From Gemmataceae bacterium (GTDB lineage Bacteria; Planctomycetota; Planctomycetia; Gemmatales; Gemmataceae), in the NCBI GenBank assembly GCA_009691815.1, contig SIAL01000124.1:1-8936 (forward strand): a stretch of 8,936 bases of DNA. Direction: 5' to 3'. This document shows positions 5,775 through 8,936 of this stretch, in pieces. A program made the position numbers and the translations under genes. Positions within the stretch are counted from its first letter, which is position 1; every line of letters starts with the position of its first letter. The notes under the pieces are model-generated. The model was given only the letters and a program-made list of their open reading frames with translations, had not been told where the DNA came from and did no database searches.

Positions 5775-8700
5775 GCGTAAAGTGATGAAATCGTTGTGGT
5801 TAATCAGCGTGTGAATAAGGTTTATCCGGGCTCTTTGTGGATCCTTGGGAAAATCCTTAGACCATGTTTCCATGGCTTGCACACACACTTTCTTTTCCAA
5901 ATCGCTTGGTGGCTGTCCCAATATCCATTGAAAAGCAGTCCCAACAAAAGCGTCCTCAGGTATCGTGGATCCCTTTGGTGCAATCTGATCGGCAATCTTT
6001 TGGGACAAGTCCCGACTGATTTTGCTGTTGAAAAGGGCCAAAGCCTGTTGCGGAACAATGCTTTCTTCTCGCCGGTAGCAATCCAATACATTCGGGGAAT
6101 CAAATTGCGCCAAAAACCTTTGGTCCTCATTGTGCGAATGAAAGAAATAAAGGCTGCGGCGGCTGGATTGGGTATCGTTTGGGGAAATGGTTGGCCCACC
6201 TACTTTGGGGTCAAGCGTTCCGGATAGGTGGAGCAGCCCATCCCGGACCGATTCGGATTCCAGCCTTTGGGAAACCTTGTGCCAAAAGGTTTTGTTTTCC
6301 GGATCGATTTTCCAACCGGGATGGTCCAAGGGGGGATCGGCGGCCAAAACATAGGTGTCGCTAGTCACAATCATTCGATGCAGGTGTCTGAGGCTATAGT
6401 TGTGGTCCATCAAATCCAAGGCGAGCCAATCGAGCAGTTCCTGATTGAGCGGCGCCTTTCCCTTGCGGCCAAAATCAAAGACGCTTTGCACAAGGGGTTG
6501 TCCCATATGCCTTGCCCAGACATGATTGACAATTACGCGGGCGGTTAAAGGGTGGTCCCGACTGGTTAGCCATTGGGCAAGGGCGGTGCGCCTGCCGGAA
6601 CTTTGGGTGGGGAAGGGCTTGTCTAGGCTGTCTTGGGACTCCTGATTGGATTCCTTTGCCTTATACGATCCAACAAGGGGTTTAAATGTTTTGCCTGGGT
6701 TTAGCCTTTTTTTGGCTACCTCCAATACGGTTTTTTCTTGAGACTTTACCTTGTCCGCGGCAGCTCCCTCGGCAACCAGTTTCGAAAGGTCAGCTTGGGC
6801 AGTTAGGTACTCCGAGTCGATTTGCGCTTTGGCGGCGGTTTGTAAGTTTAGATCCGTGGGATTTCGCATGGCGGCCAGCAGCGGATCAAATGCGGCCCCC
6901 TCCGCCCGCAATGCGACGCATTTGGCTTCATGAGCCTGAACCTTTTTGGCAAGCGTGTCAAGGCTTGGCGCTTTGTTATCCAGTTGGGTCCCGGGCGGGA
7001 GTTCCCAAAGTTCAAAATCGCTTATTTGGGTGGTGGCGGTATAGGTGATCCATTTGAGGAGGCCGGGTTTTCGATCCTTGGAAAGCGTGTACTGTAGGAT
7101 TTGGGTGCCATTGTAATCCACAAGCATTGTGGTTCCCTGAACACGCATCCTAAGCGTAAAATCCTGATCTAGGGCAATGGGCTTTGAGATGCGCCCATTC
7201 TCCGGATAGGTGGCCACCCCGGCCCGAATGGTGGAGAACTGAATCTTGGGATCGGGGGCATTGGCGCTGGCATAAAGCAGGTTTTCATTGGCATCGGAGG
7301 CGTCAAAAGCAATACCCACTGAGCGATAGGGGTCGCCCCCGGTGATGCGGATTTTCGCTCTGATTTCAAAGTCCCCAATGGGCGATCCCAAATAATGAAG
7401 TTCTGTGCGCAGGTCCTTGGTGTGGGATTGAGTAGCATTGGTGGCGGTCAACAACCATGTTCCACTATGAACCTTCCACAATTTTGGATCGCCAAAACCC
7501 TTGGCCAAAAGGGCCGCGCTTTTTTTGGGTGGCTTGGTGACCGGTTGGCTCTTGGCATTGGCGAAACTGTTTTTTACCGCCGCCAAAGCCTTTTCTTCTA
7601 GGGCGAGTTGCACCTGAATTTTGTCCCGGTATGCCTTTATGACAGTTGGGTTCAGGCCGGGTTGGTGAACTTGTTGGTCCAATCGGATGCGTTTGGGATC
7701 GAAAGGAATTTTTCCTAAAACGGCTGGAACACCCGGTTCCATTACTTTGTTGGTATCCGGATTGGCCTCGTCGCCCCGGATGAACCGCCTGGTTTTTAGG
7801 TCGAGGTTACAATCAAAAATCCGGGGCAGGGCGTCCTTTTCCGGATCCAATTCCCCACCCAAAAGGTCTCTACGGATCTGATAAGGCTCGAAAATGGCAC
7901 GGAACCGATAATAATCGACCTGACTGATGGGATCGTATTTGTGATCATGGCAACGGGCACAATTGAAGGTAAGGCCTAGAAATCCTTTCCCCAGATGTTC
8001 GATGGTTTCTTCCATCCAAGAGTTTCGGTTAAAAATAAAATAGGGGCGCACAAGCAGGCCAGTGGCCCGAAGTTTTTCCTGATCCGTGGGATAAAGTTCA
8101 TCGGCCGCAATCATTTCCCGAATCATTTGGTCATAGGGCTTATCAGCTCGAATCGAGTCAATGATCCAGTCGCGCCAATGCCAGATATGTTTTTGGCTGT
8201 TACGAACTTCGGCGCCAAGGCCCCACCAATCCGAATAGCGCCAAATGTCCATAAAGTGCCTGGCCCAGCGCTCGGCATGGGCATCCGAGGCCAAAAGAAT
8301 ATCGGCTGTTTGGGCGATGGATTTGGGATCGGCCAAAAGGGCAAGTTCCGCCCGGGTGGGTGGCAAACCGGTGAGGTCCATGTAAAGGCGACGCCAAAAC
8401 AGGCCGGATGCCGCACGGGCGGCGGTAGGGATGTTCTTTTCCTTGCGGGCTTTTCCTAGAATCGAGTCGATTGGGTTCCCGGCGCCAATGGCAATCTTTT
8501 TTGGGGGCTGAAACGACCAATGTTTCGAGGGATCGGATTCCGCTTTTTCCAGTGAAGGGGCCTTGGCTCCCGCGTCGATCCAGCGTCTGATGAAATCCAA
8601 GTCGGTGCTACTGACCGTCTCCCCTTCGTGTTCGGGGGGCATCCTTTGTTTGCTATCCAGTTTTTGAATGCGCCGTACCAGCTGGCTGTCGGCTGAGTTC

Positions 8701-8885
8701 CCCGCGACAAAAGCCGGGCCGCTGTTGCCTCCCTCAAGAAGGAAGGCGGCGGTGTCGGTTCGCAATCCCCCTTTTTGGTTCAGGCCACCATGACAGGCCC
8801 GGCACCGAATGGCAAGAATGGGTTTGATGACCGTGGTGTAATCCGGCGGTGGCGCGGTTCCCAAAAGTAAAAGCAAGGGCCACAT
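5772..8885 (-). CDS. PSCyt1-PSCyt2-ConA-like-PSD1 exported cytochrome protein
   Basis: A 1037-residue multidomain planctomycete protein. A short Leu-rich signal (residues 2-10, no basic n-region) probably ends near Ala11. PSCyt1 (about 15-110) has a heme c motif, Cys28-Arg-Ala-Cys31-His32, and Met82-Pro-Pro as the probable distal ligand. DUF1549/PSCyt2 (about 137-335) includes LYMDLTGLPPT and a second CxxCH, Cys309-Ala-Arg-Cys312-His313, followed by AspHisLysTyrAspPro. A predicted helical linker (415-445) leads to a beta-rich block (about 464-630) resembling ConA-like/LamG or 3-keto-disaccharide hydrolase-type modules, then an Ala/Lys-rich, possibly coiled-coil segment (640-730). DUF1553/PSD1 runs from about 762 to the end, with ARVIVNHVWARHMG and ESIVPQQALALFNS. 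The ATG at 8885 is the only standard start after an in-frame TAA upstream. Heme binding and electron transfer are inferred from the motifs; carbohydrate contact is suggested by the beta-rich insert. The DUF1501 gene directly downstream is its likely partner. Confidence 0.92.
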   Translation of the reverse strand: MWPLLLLLGTAPPPDYTTVIKPILAIRCRACHGGLNQKGGLRTDTAAFLLEGGNSGPAFVAGNSADSQLVRRIQKLDSKQRMPPEHEGETVSSTDLDFIRRWIDAGAKAPSLEKAESDPSKHWSFQPPKKIAIGAGNPIDSILGKARKEKNIPTAARAASGLFWRRLYMDLTGLPPTRAELALLADPKSIAQTADILLASDAHAERWARHFMDIWRYSDWWGLGAEVRNSQKHIWHWRDWIIDSIRADKPYDQMIREMIAADELYPTDQEKLRATGLLVRPYFIFNRNSWMEETIEHLGKGFLGLTFNCARCHDHKYDPISQVDYYRFRAIFEPYQIRRDLLGGELDPEKDALPRIFDCNLDLKTRRFIRGDEANPDTNKVMEPGVPAVLGKIPFDPKRIRLDQQVHQPGLNPTVIKAYRDKIQVQLALEEKALAAVKNSFANAKSQPVTKPPKKSAALLAKGFGDPKLWKVHSGTWLLTATNATQSHTKDLRTELHYLGSPIGDFEIRAKIRITGGDPYRSVGIAFDASDANENLLYASANAPDPKIQFSTIRAGVATYPENGRISKPIALDQDFTLRMRVQGTTMLVDYNGTQILQYTLSKDRKPGLLKWITYTATTQISDFELWELPPGTQLDNKAPSLDTLAKKVQAHEAKCVALRAEGAAFDPLLAAMRNPTDLNLQTAAKAQIDSEYLTAQADLSKLVAEGAAADKVKSQEKTVLEVAKKRLNPGKTFKPLVGSYKAKESNQESQDSLDKPFPTQSSGRRTALAQWLTSRDHPLTARVIVNHVWARHMGQPLVQSVFDFGRKGKAPLNQELLDWLALDLMDHNYSLRHLHRMIVTSDTYVLAADPPLDHPGWKIDPENKTFWHKVSQRLESESVRDGLLHLSGTLDPKVGGPTISPNDTQSSRRSLYFFHSHNEDQRFLAQFDSPNVLDCYRREESIVPQQALALFNSKISRDLSQKIADQIAPKGSTIPEDAFVGTAFQWILGQPPSDLEKKVCVQAMETWSKDFPKDPQRARINLIHTLINHNDFITLR

Positions 8886-8923
8886 AAGTCCAGTATCCCA
8901 AATGGGGAGAGGCAGGTAGGTTT

Positions 8924-8932
8924 AATATACCA
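8924..8932 (-). promoter_or_regulatory. Possible extended -10 promoter element
   Basis: On the - strand TGGTATATT matches an extended -10 pattern (TGn plus TATATT), about 40 bases before the ATG of the large PSCyt gene. A -35 box would lie outside the window, and no good Shine-Dalgarno is seen between this site and the start. This is a weak call from a short match. Confidence 0.25.
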
Positions 8933-8936
8933 CAAA

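Noticed and set aside
5796..6227. 143-residue open frame antisense to the DUF1553 end
   Set aside because: It lies opposite clearly conserved PSD1 sequence and has no motif of its own.
7995..8459. 154-residue open frame antisense to the large PSCyt gene
   Set aside because: It covers the PSCyt2 domain coding region; composition and lack of any family resemblance mark it as a shadow frame.

Overview
The window reads as a chromosomal segment of a planctomycete. Every complete gene belongs to families that are expanded mainly in that phylum: PSCyt1 (planctomycete cytochrome c), PSCyt2/DUF1549, PSD1/DUF1553 and DUF1501, plus a WD40 propeller. A short intergenic sequence also resembles a dispersed repeat seen between planctomycete genes. 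By eye the base composition is moderately GC-rich and uniform, with no sign of recent transfer. The genus cannot be named; the gene order DUF1549/DUF1553 - DUF1501 - WD40 recalls Gemmata-like and Isosphaera-like lineages.

Layout: two gene sets face each other. On the + strand (21-4141) lie a short DUF1549/DUF1553 protein without the usual N-terminal cytochrome domain, a Tat-type DUF1501 protein, and a seven-repeat WD40 protein whose ATG overlaps the DUF1501 stop codon. On the - strand (8885-4330) lie a 1037-residue PSCyt1-PSCyt2-(ConA-like)-PSD1 protein and, 11 bases downstream, a second Tat-type DUF1501 protein. A 188-base convergent spacer (4142-4329) separates the sets. It holds one weak hairpin/T-tract for each direction and the planctomycete-type repeat. 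No RNA genes, insertion sequences, CRISPR arrays, phage genes or origins were seen.

How they may work together: the PSCyt/PSD proteins carry Sec-like signals and CxxCH heme-type motifs, and the DUF1501 proteins carry twin-arginine signals and resemble the alkaline phosphatase/sulfatase superfamily. A reasonable inference is that each DUF1549/DUF1553 protein works outside the cytoplasm with its neighbouring DUF1501 protein, perhaps on a polysaccharide or phosphate/sulfate ester. The biochemical role of these families is not established. The WD40 protein has no visible export signal, which makes its place in the first set puzzling. The most useful leads are the divergence of the two DUF1501 paralogues at a probable metal-site motif, the WD40 protein with its Lys-rich pentapeptide repeat, the carbohydrate-binding-like insert in the large cytochrome protein, and the intergenic repeat.
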